The position numbers and the translations under genes are program-made. Below are positions 7,448 through 16,458 of a DNA stretch of 42,900 bases, in pieces (within the stretch, counting starts at the first letter, position 1; each line of letters opens with the position of its first letter). Under the pieces are notes generated by a model that was not told the DNA's origin, did no database searches, and saw only the letters and a program-made list of their open reading frames with translations. Source of the stretch: Syntrophobacter sp. SbD2. Lineage in GTDB: Bacteria > Desulfobacterota > Binatia > UBA9968. The stretch is taken from contig CAMDBU010000030.1 in NCBI GenBank assembly GCA_945889495.1, positions 1 through 42,900 on the forward strand, given 5' to 3'.

Positions 7448-8491
7448 ATGCAAAATATAATCAGTGGTAAGCCGCCTGTCTGGTCGCGCTTCATCTTCGC
7501 CGTGGCTTTTGTGCTGGTCGGCGGCGCCGTGCCAAGGCCGCTTCTTCACGCCGCGGCCGCGCCCACTCGCGTGAGCATCGCCTACCCGTCGCCCAGCCCG
7601 CGGGTGGCGCCGCTGTGGGTCGCTCAAGACATGGATTTTTTTGGCAAGTATGGCGTGCGCCCGCAGATCGTCCTGGTGCGCAACAATCAAATGCTCAGCG
7701 CCGGCCTGATCTCCGGCGATCTCGAAGTCGGCTACACCGGCGGTACCACCGTGCTCGGCGCCGCCGCCGCTGGCGCGGAATTGAAAATGGTCGGCGGCTT
7801 CATCAGCCGCGGCCGCGGTTTTCTCACCGTCAAGCCGGACATCAAAAAGCCCGCTGACCTGGTCGGCAAACGTTTCGGCGTGCAAAGCATCGGCGGGACG
7901 ATCTGGATGTACGCCATGCTGACGCTGGAACATTTGGGCCTCGATGTCGCCCGCGACAAGATTCAGCTTTTAGTGGTCGGCGATCAGACCGTCATGGTGC
8001 GGGCGTTAGAAGCCGGCACCGTCGACGCCGCGGTGATGACCACCCGAGCCTATAGCCTGGCCCTCAAGCAAAAGGGCTTCAACGTCATGGCCGAAGTATT
8101 TCCGGCCATGTCGTCCACCGGCATCGTCGCGCGCAAGAATTTTATCGAGAGAAATCAATCCACCATGGAGAACGTCATCAAAGCGCTCATCGAAGCCGAG
8201 TATTTCATCCTCGCGCCCAGCGGCAGAGCGCACACGGTGAAGACGATCATCAATCGCTTGCGCCTCACCGACCCGAATCTGGCCGAGGAAGGCTACGCCG
8301 ATGTGGTCAAAGAGTTTGACGCCAAACCTTATCCATCGTTGGAAGGATTGAAAAACATGCAGCGGCTGATGGCCATGCAAAACCCCAAACTCGCCGACAT
8401 CAACACCGCCAGCATGATCGACAGCTCGTTCATTAAAAAGCTCGACGACAGCGGCTTCTTCGCCCAAATGCAGGCGCGCTACCGCGAATAG
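7448..8491 (+). CDS. NMT1/THI5-like solute-binding protein
   Basis: This 347-residue protein has a long signal sequence with its hydrophobic core at about residues 15-38. The mature part opens VSIAYPSPSPRVAPLWVAQD, followed by FFGKYGVRPQIV and the loop DLVGKRFGVQSIGG. It ends with the paralogue signature IDSSFIKKLDDSGFFAQM. No clear Shine-Dalgarno precedes the ATG at 7448, which is only 12 nt after the cupin stop. Translation may be coupled, or the true start may be slightly further inside. It converges on the MFS gene with 12 nt between the stops. The transport partners are absent. Confidence 0.87.
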   Translation: MQNIISGKPPVWSRFIFAVAFVLVGGAVPRPLLHAAAAPTRVSIAYPSPSPRVAPLWVAQDMDFFGKYGVRPQIVLVRNNQMLSAGLISGDLEVGYTGGTTVLGAAAAGAELKMVGGFISRGRGFLTVKPDIKKPADLVGKRFGVQSIGGTIWMYAMLTLEHLGLDVARDKIQLLVVGDQTVMVRALEAGTVDAAVMTTRAYSLALKQKGFNVMAEVFPAMSSTGIVARKNFIERNQSTMENVIKALIEAEYFILAPSGRAHTVKTIINRLRLTDPNLAEEGYADVVKEFDAKPYPSLEGLKNMQRLMAMQNPKLADINTASMIDSSFIKKLDDSGFFAQMQARYRE

Positions 8492-8503
8492 TTCAACCCA
8501 AAC

Positions 8504-9820
8504 TCAGGCGGGTTTGAGATCTGAGATGTGAAATTCCGCCGGCAATGCCGGCGGTCTTTCCCGTCGAATCATCAGCGCCATGCCAGCGGCAAGTAAGCCC
8601 ATCAGCGCGCCGACTAAAAACGCGTAGTAATATTCGCCGAACTGGCTGTGAATCCAGCCGGCGCCCAGCGCCGCGATGGCGCTGCCGATCTGGTGCGAGA
8701 CGAAAACCAAACCGAACAAGACGCCGACCCGGTCCTGGCCGAAATGTTTGGCGATCAACGCCACCGTCGACGGCCCAGTGGCGAACCAATCGAAACCGTA
8801 GAGCAGCGCGAATACGAACAAACTCGACGCGTCGGAAACATAAGGCAGGACGAACAGCGACAGGCCGCGAAACAGATAGGCCGCCGACAAAACCTTGCGC
8901 GCGTCCATGCGGTCACAGAGCCAACCGGCGAAAGTGGTGCCGACGAAACTCGCCACGCCCATGATCCCCACCGCGGTGGCCGCCGTCACCTCGGCGATAC
9001 CGCGCTCGATGGCATGGGGAATCATATGGGTGCCGACCAATCCGTTGGACGTCATGCCGCACACGAAAAAGCTGCCGCTCAACAGCCAGAAGGTCGGCGT
9101 CTTGATGGCATCGCCAAAAGTCGCGAAGGAAAACGGCCGCGGCGCGGCGCGCGCCTGGCTGCGTTGCTCGGCGGTGGTGGTCGCATCGGTGTAAGGTTCG
9201 AGGCCGAGCTCGGCGGGATAATCGCGCAGCCAAAACCACACCGCTGGCAGCAGCAACAACGCCGTGCCGACAATCAACAGCATCGCCGGCCGCCAACCAT
9301 GGGAAACGATCAGCGCCATCAGGATCGGCAGGAAAATCACCTGGCCGGTGGCATTGGCGTTGGTGAGAATGCCGATCGCCAAGCCGCGCCGGGCGATGAA
9401 CCAGCGGCTCGCCACGCTCGCCGACAACGCCGGGGTCACGCCGGTGGCGACGCCGAGAACGATTCCCCAGAGCAAAACGAAGTGCCACAACTCACGGACG
9501 AACACCGTACCGGTGACGCCGACGGCGATCAGCGACAGACAACCGATCACCACCCGGCGCGCGCCAAAGCGGTCGAGCAACCAACCACCCACCGGTGCCA
9601 TCAAACCGTAGGTGAGTAAATTCAGACTAGCCGCCGAAGAGATCGCCGTGCGCCCCCAACCGAACTCTTTTTCCAACGGATGAATCAACACCGACGGCGC
9701 CGACCGCACCGCCGAAGCGGCGAGGTAAGCGATGAAGCTCAACCCGATAATGAACCAGCCGTAATAAAACGGCAGCGCAAACGGCGGCCGCGGCGCCGGC
9801 TGGTTATCTTTGTCGTCCAT
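8504..9820 (-). CDS. Major facilitator superfamily transporter
   Basis: This 438-residue inner-membrane protein has about twelve hydrophobic segments. The loop 2-3 signature GWLLDRFGARRVV is intact and the second-half equivalent GWLCDRMDARKVL is also visible. The opening FYYGWFIIGLSFIAY followed by FGWGRTAIS resembles the oxalate/formate and monocarboxylate (OFA/MCT-like) branch of the family, which suggests a small organic anion as substrate. That assignment is inferred from general pattern only. The N- and C-terminal tails are short and hydrophilic. It ends 12 nt from the convergent binding-protein gene at 8491. The gene upstream on the same strand is 149 nt away across a large hairpin repeat. 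Confidence 0.88.
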   Translation of the reverse strand: MDDKDNQPAPRPPFALPFYYGWFIIGLSFIAYLAASAVRSAPSVLIHPLEKEFGWGRTAISSAASLNLLTYGLMAPVGGWLLDRFGARRVVIGCLSLIAVGVTGTVFVRELWHFVLLWGIVLGVATGVTPALSASVASRWFIARRGLAIGILTNANATGQVIFLPILMALIVSHGWRPAMLLIVGTALLLLPAVWFWLRDYPAELGLEPYTDATTTAEQRSQARAAPRPFSFATFGDAIKTPTFWLLSGSFFVCGMTSNGLVGTHMIPHAIERGIAEVTAATAVGIMGVASFVGTTFAGWLCDRMDARKVLSAAYLFRGLSLFVLPYVSDASSLFVFALLYGFDWFATGPSTVALIAKHFGQDRVGVLFGLVFVSHQIGSAIAALGAGWIHSQFGEYYYAFLVGALMGLLAAGMALMIRRERPPALPAEFHISDLKPA

Positions 9821-9867
9821 CGTTTTTGTCTATCACAAACCAGCGCATCCACGAAGAGAAGATGATC

Positions 9868-9965
<98 letters not shown>

Positions 9966-9969
9966 ACTC

Positions 9970-10710
9970 CTATTCCGATACGGCTGCCGGCGGGGCCACC
10001 GGCACGCCGTAGACGCCGGCGCGTTCTAGCGCTTGGGCGACAAAGCCGCTGGCTTTCATTTCCTCGATGAACTCGCGCACCGCCAGCAACGCCGCCGGAC
10101 GTCCGTGCGGCATGCCCATGGCTTGGCCGATCGCCATGAAGCTTTCGGCGAGCACCCGCGCGCCGGGCAGCTTGGCGCTGTTGGCGACCAGCGTCTGGCG
10201 CACGCCGGCCAAGACATCGGCCCTGCCGTCGATGAGTAGATTGAAGGTTGCGTTGGGACTGTCGGCCTGGACCATTTGCGCCTGCTTCATATTGCGGCGC
10301 AAAAAAAGTTCGTAGGCGCTGCCGGTGGACATGCCGACGCGCACGCCGGCACGATCGACCGCGTCGATGGATTGAATCGGCGATCCCGGCGGCAGCAAAT
10401 AAGTTCCTTCGATCAACAGATAAGGCGCCGTGAAAGCGATCTCATCCGCCCGCCCCGGCTCGGCCGCGCAAAACGCCACATCCCAAGCGCCGCCTTTCAG
10501 CGCGCCGGTCATCTGGCCCGCCGCCGCAAAGCCCACCAGCTCCACCGCCAGCTCACAGCGCCGCCCAAGCTCCCGCGCCAAATCCACCGCCACCCCGCTC
10601 AACTCACCGCTGCCCGCGTCGCGCCGCGCCAACACCGGATTGCCATAGTTAATGCCGACGCGAAGTACCCCCGACGGCGCCAGTTGATCTCTGACCGCTT
10701 GTGAAATCAT
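9970..10710 (-). CDS. Amino-acid-type (SBP_bac_3) binding protein without signal peptide
   Basis: This 246-residue protein has the fold of family 3 solute-binding proteins (polar amino-acid ABC receptors). The first lobe begins GVLRVGINYGNPVLARRD, followed by SGVAVDLARELGRR, the characteristic WDVAFCAAEPGRADEIAFT and SPIQSIDAVDRAGVRVGMSTG. No N-terminal hydrophobic signal is present; translation begins MISQAVRDQLAPSG. The protein may stay in the cytoplasm as a ligand-binding sensor or lyase-like enzyme (cyclohexadienyl dehydratase shares this fold), or the annotated start may miss an exported form, though no hydrophobic stretch lies upstream in frame. The start codon has only a weak Shine-Dalgarno. 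Confidence 0.8.
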   Translation of the reverse strand: MISQAVRDQLAPSGVLRVGINYGNPVLARRDAGSGELSGVAVDLARELGRRCELAVELVGFAAAGQMTGALKGGAWDVAFCAAEPGRADEIAFTAPYLLIEGTYLLPPGSPIQSIDAVDRAGVRVGMSTGSAYELFLRRNMKQAQMVQADSPNATFNLLIDGRADVLAGVRQTLVANSAKLPGARVLAESFMAIGQAMGMPHGRPAALLAVREFIEEMKASGFVAQALERAGVYGVPVAPPAAVSE

Positions 10711-10860
10711 CTCGCGAAGCTACGCGCTCCAACTCCATGGGTCAACAGCCATGAAGTAACAAGATCCGATCATTCTCCATTATCAATTATCCATTCTTCA
10801 TTATTTTTCGCCCTTGCTCTCGCCGCCAATCGACAATACAAAGTGACAGGAGAATTTCTC

Positions 10861-11769
10861 ATGGGTTATTTACCGAAAGCTGGCGTTGGATTTGAACTGA
10901 TCGAGTTTCGTAGCAATGGCCGCGACGTCCAGGGCGGCATCTTCAGCCCCGATCCGAAACTGTTCCAGCCGGCGACCACCGCAGTCGTGCTGGTGCATGG
11001 CGTGGAATCCTACTGGTACTCGGCGCCGACCATGTTTCTCGGTGCCTATCTCGCCGAGGCCGGCTACACCGTGATCGGCTACAACGGTGTCCATTCAGGC
11101 GACAACTTTCGCACTTCGGAGTTCGAAACCGCGGTGAGCGAAGCCGGCGACGCGGTTTCTTTCATGGCCGGCCGCGGCTTCGATAAAATATTTCTCGTCG
11201 GCCACAGCCTCGGCACGCCTATCGTCGAACATTACCAAGGCGACCGGCCACACCCAGCGGTCAAAGCGTTGGGCGTCTACGGCCCGCATATCGATATTCC
11301 AACAGTGACGCGGGACTCGCTGCTCGGCCCCGAGCTTTATGAAACCTTCGCCAACGAATGCCGCGCGCTGGTCGCCGCCGGCAAAGGCGACGAGATCAAA
11401 CTCCTGCCCTTTCGCGAAGGCAAGTTCGTCATCACTTCGGCGAAAACCTTTCTCAGCTACCGCGACGTGAAAACCAGTAAAGCCAACGTCGAAAAGATCA
11501 TCGGCAATATCGAAGTGCCGTTTCTGATCGTCTACGACGACGGCGACAACATCCAGGGCAAAGGCGCCATCACTCGGCGCGCCACCATCGCCGATCGAAT
11601 CAAAAAGAACGCGGTGAATTCGCCGAAAGCCGACATCGTCGTCATCCCATCGCAACCCGGCAACTCGCCATTCCAAGCCCATCTGTTCCTCGGCAACGAA
11701 AGATTGGTGACGGAAAAGACGGTGGAATGGTTAAAGAGCGTCGGTCTGCCGCCGGCGCCACGCTGTTAA
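10861..11769 (+). CDS. Alpha/beta hydrolase
   Basis: This cytoplasmic serine hydrolase of 302 residues has the oxyanion-strand motif VVLVHGVE (42-49) and the nucleophile elbow GHSLG with Ser116. A catalytic Asp is likely in the YDDGDN segment and a His in the C-terminal PFQAHLF segment. The frame opens at a GTG at 10843, but AGGAGA lies 7-8 nt before the ATG at 10861, so the shorter form is chosen. It carries no signal peptide. The gene stands alone between the divergent family 3 binding protein and tex. Whether it is an esterase, a C-C hydrolase or a dienelactone-type hydrolase cannot be told. An AT-rich stretch at about 10771-10806 upstream could hold the promoter. Confidence 0.85.
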   Translation: MGYLPKAGVGFELIEFRSNGRDVQGGIFSPDPKLFQPATTAVVLVHGVESYWYSAPTMFLGAYLAEAGYTVIGYNGVHSGDNFRTSEFETAVSEAGDAVSFMAGRGFDKIFLVGHSLGTPIVEHYQGDRPHPAVKALGVYGPHIDIPTVTRDSLLGPELYETFANECRALVAAGKGDEIKLLPFREGKFVITSAKTFLSYRDVKTSKANVEKIIGNIEVPFLIVYDDGDNIQGKGAITRRATIADRIKKNAVNSPKADIVVIPSQPGNSPFQAHLFLGNERLVTEKTVEWLKSVGLPPAPRC

Positions 11770-11874
11770 GCCGCAGTTTCTCCGCTGAATTCACAACTTT
11801 TCTCGCGGCAGGCTTCTTTCTGTTCGCGCCATTGCTATACTTCGTCGATCCAATCAGCCAAGAAGGTTTCATCC

Positions 11875-14259
11875 ATGACGCAAAACAATTCTGACGCGAC
11901 CCAAAACAAGATTACCCAACTGATCGCCAGCGAACTCAATGTCGGCGCCCATCAAGTGGCCGCCGCGGTGGCGCTACTCAATGAAGGCGCCACCGTGCCG
12001 TTCATCGCCCGCTATCGCAAAGAAGTAACCAACAATCTCGACGACACCCAGCTGCGCAATTTGGAAGAGCGACTGCTCTACCTGCGCGAACTGGAAGAAC
12101 GGCGCGCGACGATCCTCGGGTCTATTGAAGAGCAGGGCAAGCTCACCACCGAGCTGCGCGCCGCCGTCGAGGGCGCCGCCACCAAGCAAGCGCTGGAAGA
12201 TATTTACCTGCCCTACAAACCCAAACGCCGCACCAAGGCGCAGATCGCCCGCGAGGCTGGACTCGAACCGCTGGCCGACGCTCTGCTCGGCGATCCGACA
12301 CTCGATCCCCAGGAAGAAGCGGCGAAATATCTCAACGACGCGGCGGAGAACGGCGTGCCCGATGTCAAAGCCGCTCTTGAGGGCGCCCGCGACATCTTGT
12401 CCGAGCGCTTCGCCGAAACCGCCGAGCTGTTGGCCAAGCTGCGCGCGCGGCTGTGGGAAGAGGGCGTGGTCACCGCCAAAGTAATGAAAGACAAGGAGCT
12501 CGCCGAAGAGGAAAAATTCCGCGACTACTACAACTACAACGAAACCATTCGGACGATTCCCTCGCACCGGGCGCTGGCGCTGTTCCGCGGCCAGGCCTTG
12601 GGCGTGTTGTCCATCGATTTAACCCTCGACGAGAAACTCGAAGCGGTGGTGCCGCACCCCTGCGTTGGCATGATCGCCAACCAATTCGGTATCGAAGAGC
12701 GCGGCCGGCGCGGCGATAAATGGCTCGCCGATGTTTGTAACTGGACCTGGCGCGTCAAGGCGCACCAACATATCAGCACCGAGCTATTGATGCAGCTGCG
12801 CGAAGCCGCCGAAGCCGAAGCGATTAAAATCTTCGGCCGCAACTTGCACGAACTATTGCTCGCCGCGCCGGCCGGACCGAAAGCGGTCTTGGGCCTCGAC
12901 CCCGGCATCCGCACCGGTTGCAAGATCGCCGTGGTCGACGCAACGGGGAAACTCTTGGAGACCGCGACGATCTACCCGCACCAACCGCGCAACGATTGGG
13001 ACGGCTCGCTGGCGACTCTGGCGCGGCTGACGGTGCAACATAACGTCGAATTGATCTCCATCGGCAACGGCACCGCCAGCCGCGAAACCGACAAGCTTGC
13101 CGCCGAGGTGATCAAGCTCATCACCGCGAAAATGCCGGAACGCAAAGTGAATAAAATCGTCGTCAGCGAAGCCGGCGCGTCGGTCTACTCCGCGTCCGCC
13201 TTCGCCGCCGCGGAATTTCCCGAGCTCGATGTCAGCCTGCGCGGCGCCGTGTCCATCGCCCGGCGCCTGCAAGACCCGTTGGCTGAGTTAGTGAAAATCG
13301 AACCCAAAGCCATCGGCGTCGGTCAGTATCAACATGACGTCAACCAGCGCGCTCTGGCGCGCAACCTCGACGCCACGGTGGAGGACTGCGTCAACGCCGT
13401 CGGCGTCGACCTCAACACTGCATCGATTCCGCTGCTCACGCGGGTATCGGGATTGAATAGCCTACTGGCGAAAAACATCGTTGAGTTCCGCAACACCAAC
13501 GGCGCCTTTCGCAACCGCAAGGCGCTCACCAAAGTGCCGCGCCTGGGCGACAAGACCTTCGAGCAAGCCGCCGGCTTCCTGCGCATCAACGACGGCGACA
13601 ATCCCCTCGACCGCTCGGCGGTGCATCCTGAAGCCTATCCGGTGGTGGAACGAATCTTAGATCGAGTCGGCAAACCGATCGGCGAAGTGATGGGCCAAGC
13701 GGCGGTGTTGAAAGAATTGAAACCGGAACAGTTCACCGACGACAAATTCGGCGTGCCGACGGTCAAGGATATTTTGGCCGAGCTGGAAAAACCCGGCCGC
13801 GATCCGCGCCCGGAATTCAAAACCGCGACCTTTCAGGAAGGCGTCGAGACCCTCGCCGACCTGCAGCCCGGCATGATCCTCGAAGGCGTGGTCACCAACG
13901 TCGCCGCCTTCGGCGCCTTCGTCGACATCGGCGTGCACCAAGACGGCCTGGTCCACGTCTCAGCGCTAGCGAATAAATTCGTCAAAGATCCGCACGAAGT
14001 CGTCAAGCCCGGCCAGATCGTCAAAGTCCGAGTCATGGACGTCGACATCAAACGCCAACGCATCGCGCTGACCATGCGGCTCAACGACACGCCGGGAGAC
14101 GCGCCACGCTCGAACCAACCGAGGCCGGAAGGAAATCAGAATCGCGAACGCAGCCAACGCGACCGCCCGCCGCCGCAAGCCAATCGGCCACAGAACCGCG
14201 CGCCCGCGCCAACCGGGCTGTTCGCCATCGCGTTGGAGAAAGCGAAGCAGAAGAAATAA
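11875..14259 (+). CDS. tex: Tex, S1-domain RNA-binding transcription accessory protein
   Basis: This 794-residue protein is full length for Tex, a conserved cytoplasmic nucleic-acid-binding protein related to eukaryotic Spt6. In order it shows the Tex N-terminal helical region ([20 protein letters not shown] near residue 45), a YqgF/RNase-H-like domain starting [16 protein letters not shown] (about 340), a helix-hairpin-helix region ([16 protein letters not shown], about 525), and an S1 domain at about 662-735 ([20 protein letters not shown]). A low-complexity Arg/Pro/Gln-rich tail follows. AGAAGG lies 8 nt before the ATG. It is monocistronic in appearance, and the downstream gap is packed with repeats. 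Confidence 0.97.
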   Translation: MTQNNSDATQNKITQLIASELNVGAHQVAAAVALLNEGATVPFIARYRKEVTNNLDDTQLRNLEERLLYLRELEERRATILGSIEEQGKLTTELRAAVEGAATKQALEDIYLPYKPKRRTKAQIAREAGLEPLADALLGDPTLDPQEEAAKYLNDAAENGVPDVKAALEGARDILSERFAETAELLAKLRARLWEEGVVTAKVMKDKELAEEEKFRDYYNYNETIRTIPSHRALALFRGQALGVLSIDLTLDEKLEAVVPHPCVGMIANQFGIEERGRRGDKWLADVCNWTWRVKAHQHISTELLMQLREAAEAEAIKIFGRNLHELLLAAPAGPKAVLGLDPGIRTGCKIAVVDATGKLLETATIYPHQPRNDWDGSLATLARLTVQHNVELISIGNGTASRETDKLAAEVIKLITAKMPERKVNKIVVSEAGASVYSASAFAAAEFPELDVSLRGAVSIARRLQDPLAELVKIEPKAIGVGQYQHDVNQRALARNLDATVEDCVNAVGVDLNTASIPLLTRVSGLNSLLAKNIVEFRNTNGAFRNRKALTKVPRLGDKTFEQAAGFLRINDGDNPLDRSAVHPEAYPVVERILDRVGKPIGEVMGQAAVLKELKPEQFTDDKFGVPTVKDILAELEKPGRDPRPEFKTATFQEGVETLADLQPGMILEGVVTNVAAFGAFVDIGVHQDGLVHVSALANKFVKDPHEVVKPGQIVKVRVMDVDIKRQRIALTMRLNDTPGDAPRSNQPRPEGNQNRERSQRDRPPPQANRPQNRAPAPTGLFAIALEKAKQKK

Positions 14260-14279
14260 CTGAAAGTGACTTCCGACTT

Positions 14280-14435
14280 CCTTCCCCTCTCAGACTGTGT
14301 CGCAATCGGATGTTCGCCCTTCGAGGGCCTCAGGACGAACGGGGAAGTGCTTGAATTCGTTGAACAGCAATTCCGTTCGTGGTGAGGTTCTCGAACCATG
14401 AACGGAATTGCGACACAGTCTGTCGACGGGGAAGG
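14280..14435. repeat. Palindromic MITE-like element with 16-bp perfect terminal inverted repeats
   Basis: CAGACTGTGTCGCAAT at 14291-14306 is exactly inverted at 14407-14422. Outside these, CCTTCCCC (14280-14287) pairs with GGGGAAGG (14428-14435). Inside, a second imperfect hairpin (CCGTTC at 14373 against GAACGG at 14401) and a degenerate CCTTCGAGG-CTCAGGAC repeat are nested. It encodes nothing. It fills much of the 326-nt gene-free gap between tex and the next gene and could act as a bidirectional terminator. Confidence 0.75.
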
Positions 14436-14460
14436 ATTGAGGAAGGGGTGCTCAATTTAA

Positions 14461-14525
14461 TTCCCCTCACCCTGGCTCCTTCGACGCCCTCTGGACAGGC
14501 TCTCTCCCGCACGGAGCGAGGGAAA
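14461..14525. repeat. Composite intergenic repeat, one element nested in another
   Basis: A CCCCTCACCCTGGC ... CTCTCCCGC ... GAGCGAGGGAAA element, partly palindromic, is interrupted at about 14476-14502 by CTCCTTCGACGCCCTCTGGA continuing into CAGGCTC. The inner part belongs to the same family as the repeat at 5728-5752. From here to 14585 I see no gene. Confidence 0.5.
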
Positions 14526-14585
14526 GTTCGGAACCATCGCCAAATTGCAGTTAAAATAATTGTCGGGCAGGGATTAGCGGATGGC

Positions 14586-15632
14586 TCACAGCCCGCGAAA
14601 CACCTGGGCGAGAAAACCTTCTTTGTCCAACTCATCAATGAAGCGATTGGAGATGTAATCGCGGGCGCGCAGGTTTTTCGCCTCCGGCCGGGACTTCTTT
14701 AGAACTTCGAGGGCGTAGTCCATGCCGTCGGCGCTCGGATAGGGGCGCGCCGGGAAAATCTTGCCGTAGTAGCGAAAGGTTTCATCGAGCTGCTCGCGGT
14801 CCTTGTCGCGGTCCAGCTTCAAAAATCTCGCCACCGCACCGGTGATCAGTTCCTTCTTCGCCGGATCTTTCCAATAGCTAGTGCCTTCGATGAAGCCTTT
14901 TAGAAATCGGCTCACCTGCTCGGGATAGCGCTCGATAAAATCGCGCCGCGCCGCCACATGGAGATGCGGGTAGGCGATGCCGGTTTCGGAAATATCGATG
15001 AGATCGCGAAAGCCCAGCCGGCGCGCGACTAAGTTAAACGGCGGACTAACGATGGTCGCGTCGATTGCGCCGGCGCGTAGCGCCGCGAAGCGCTCGCTCT
15101 GGCCGCCGATTTGGAGAATCGTCACGTCGCGGTCCGGACGGAGCTGCTCGCGCTCCAGCGCCAGCCGCGCCGAGGTATCCGACGCCGAGCCGAAGCGGCT
15201 GATGCCAATCTTCTTGCCCTTCAAATCCTGGGCGCTACGAATCTCGCTCTTGGAAACGATATTGTAGGGAAACGTGTTGACGTTGCCGGCGATGAACACC
15301 AGATTCGCCCCGGCCAGATTCGCCGCCAAGATCGGCGGCCCATCGATCAACCCCAACGGCATCTCCCCCGACAACATCGCCTGCACCAACTGCGTGCCGC
15401 CCTGAAACGCCACCAACTCGACGTCGGCGTTATGCTTGTTGAACAGCCCCAACTGCTTACTGACAAACGGATGGGAGTTGCTGCCGCTGATGCCGGCGAC
15501 GCCGAAGCGAATGGTCGGGCCGGGTTTCTGAGCTTGTGCCAGGAGGAGAACCGGAACGCCCAGCCAAAGAAAACCAGACAGCAAACCGCCAATGACACTT
15601 GCAAACGACCCTCGCGGAACCACGCTTTTCAT
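14586..15632 (-). CDS. NMT1/THI5-like solute-binding protein
   Basis: This 348-residue exported protein has a signal peptide with its hydrophobic core at about residues 13-32 (cleavage near LAQAQ). The mature part starts IRFGVAGISGSNSHPFVSKQ, then LGLFNKHNADVELVAFQGG, the loop DLKGKKIGISRFGSASD and TILQIGGQSERFAALRAGAID. The C-terminus is ISNRFIDELDKEGFLAQVF. The ligand-lobe pattern GSASDTSARLAL is shared with the gene at 34197-35201, marking the two as closer paralogues. It stands alone, with the repeat cluster downstream and an operator-like inverted repeat 76 nt upstream of the ATG. Confidence 0.88.
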   Translation of the reverse strand: MKSVVPRGSFASVIGGLLSGFLWLGVPVLLLAQAQKPGPTIRFGVAGISGSNSHPFVSKQLGLFNKHNADVELVAFQGGTQLVQAMLSGEMPLGLIDGPPILAANLAGANLVFIAGNVNTFPYNIVSKSEIRSAQDLKGKKIGISRFGSASDTSARLALEREQLRPDRDVTILQIGGQSERFAALRAGAIDATIVSPPFNLVARRLGFRDLIDISETGIAYPHLHVAARRDFIERYPEQVSRFLKGFIEGTSYWKDPAKKELITGAVARFLKLDRDKDREQLDETFRYYGKIFPARPYPSADGMDYALEVLKKSRPEAKNLRARDYISNRFIDELDKEGFLAQVFRGL

Positions 15633-15981
15633 AGTCGCCCTCGCCTTCCCTCGACATACAAAACCACCGAAAGCTCACGCTTGCAAAGCGCTGCGGGTCA
15701 CAGGTCCGTCAAAATGACATGTTGCAACCAGTCATTTCGACACATGCCGTGATTGATTTTGACAAGCCATATTGGTGAGAAATTATGAAATGTTGCAGTT
15801 GGCCTGGGCGCTCATAACGGCACCCAATTCATCATATTCGATGAAAAATTGTGGGTCTCCCAATCAGCCAGCTCATTAAAGACAGTCGTGATATCGAAGT
15901 CTTTATTCCCTTGGTTCCGGCCTGAACGTCGATAGTGGGATTGCTGCCGAGCCAGGAGCTTTGTGGAGTGAATAGAAGCGC
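15633..15981. other. 349-nt gene-free gap with an operator-like inverted repeat
   Basis: Between the binding-protein start and the TOPRIM-like gene stop there is no supported gene. It holds an imperfect inverted repeat, GTCAAAATGAC (15708-15718) and GTCATTTCGAC (15731-15741), flanking the perfect 8-bp palindrome GTTGCAAC (15721-15728). This lies 76-109 nt upstream of the minus-strand ATG at 15632, where a regulator could bind. Base composition falls to about half GC here, marking the edge of the acquired AAA/TOPRIM segment. Confidence 0.4.
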
Positions 15982-16458
15982 CTAAAACAAGATCGGGCGA
16001 ACACTCTTGCGTAATCGATCGAGCTCGCTGGAATTATGTTGCAGGAGTTCGTGCCTCCAGGTCACATTGGTATCCTCACGGCAATCTTTCGCCATCGCCA
16101 GACCAATGGACTCGTATTTGCCGAGAGCTTGTTTGAGGGATTCAGGTTCGTTCCACGCACCGAGAATAAAAACTCTATCATTCAAATAGTCTGGGATGGC
16201 GGCTTTGGCCCTGTGAAGTCTATCTAACTGACCATCGAAGTCGATCAAAAGAACCACGAATCGATTGGGATATTGCTTCATTCCAGCCACATGCTCGGAG
16301 TTGAAGAGGTCAAGCACGCTGGTCCAACCTCCCGCCACCGGAAGAACCTGCATCTGTCGCTGAATTTTAACATCCAGGTGAAATCCGTTTGCCAATTGCC
16401 GGTTAGCATCATCTTCTGGCAGCACCATCACATGTGGACGATAGCTGTTGACACTCAC
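15982..16458 (-). CDS. TOPRIM-like protein of a two-gene ATPase system
   Basis: This 158-residue cytoplasmic protein looks like a compact TOPRIM-type nuclease domain. Glu15 in MVLPEDDANRQ sits where the conserved acidic residue is expected, and Asp73 and Asp75 in VVLLIDFDGQ form the DxD pair after a hydrophobic strand. The C-terminus ERD-like and RPILF segments match a conserved hypothetical family I recall beside AAA ATPases. It starts with GTG inside the stop of the ATPase gene (GTGA overlap, 16455-16458), so translation is coupled. Function is inferred as DNA or RNA cleavage controlled by the ATPase, by analogy with OLD-family and PARIS AriA/AriB defence pairs. AriB is much longer, so this is not a simple AriB. 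Confidence 0.65.
   Translation of the reverse strand: MSVNSYRPHVMVLPEDDANRQLANGFHLDVKIQRQMQVLPVAGGWTSVLDLFNSEHVAGMKQYPNRFVVLLIDFDGQLDRLHRAKAAIPDYLNDRVFILGAWNEPESLKQALGKYESIGLAMAKDCREDTNVTWRHELLQHNSSELDRLRKSVRPILF

Noticed and set aside
14280-14435. A full insertion sequence
   Set aside because: Terminal inverted repeats are clear but there is no transposase and no convincing target duplication, so it is listed only as a MITE-like repeat.
15812-16037. Open minus-strand frame ending ...DWETHNFSSNMMNWVPL downstream of the TOPRIM-like gene
   Set aside because: It looks protein-like in places but has no ATG, GTG or TTG start before its methionines near the end, overlaps the upstream gene out of frame and matches nothing I know.
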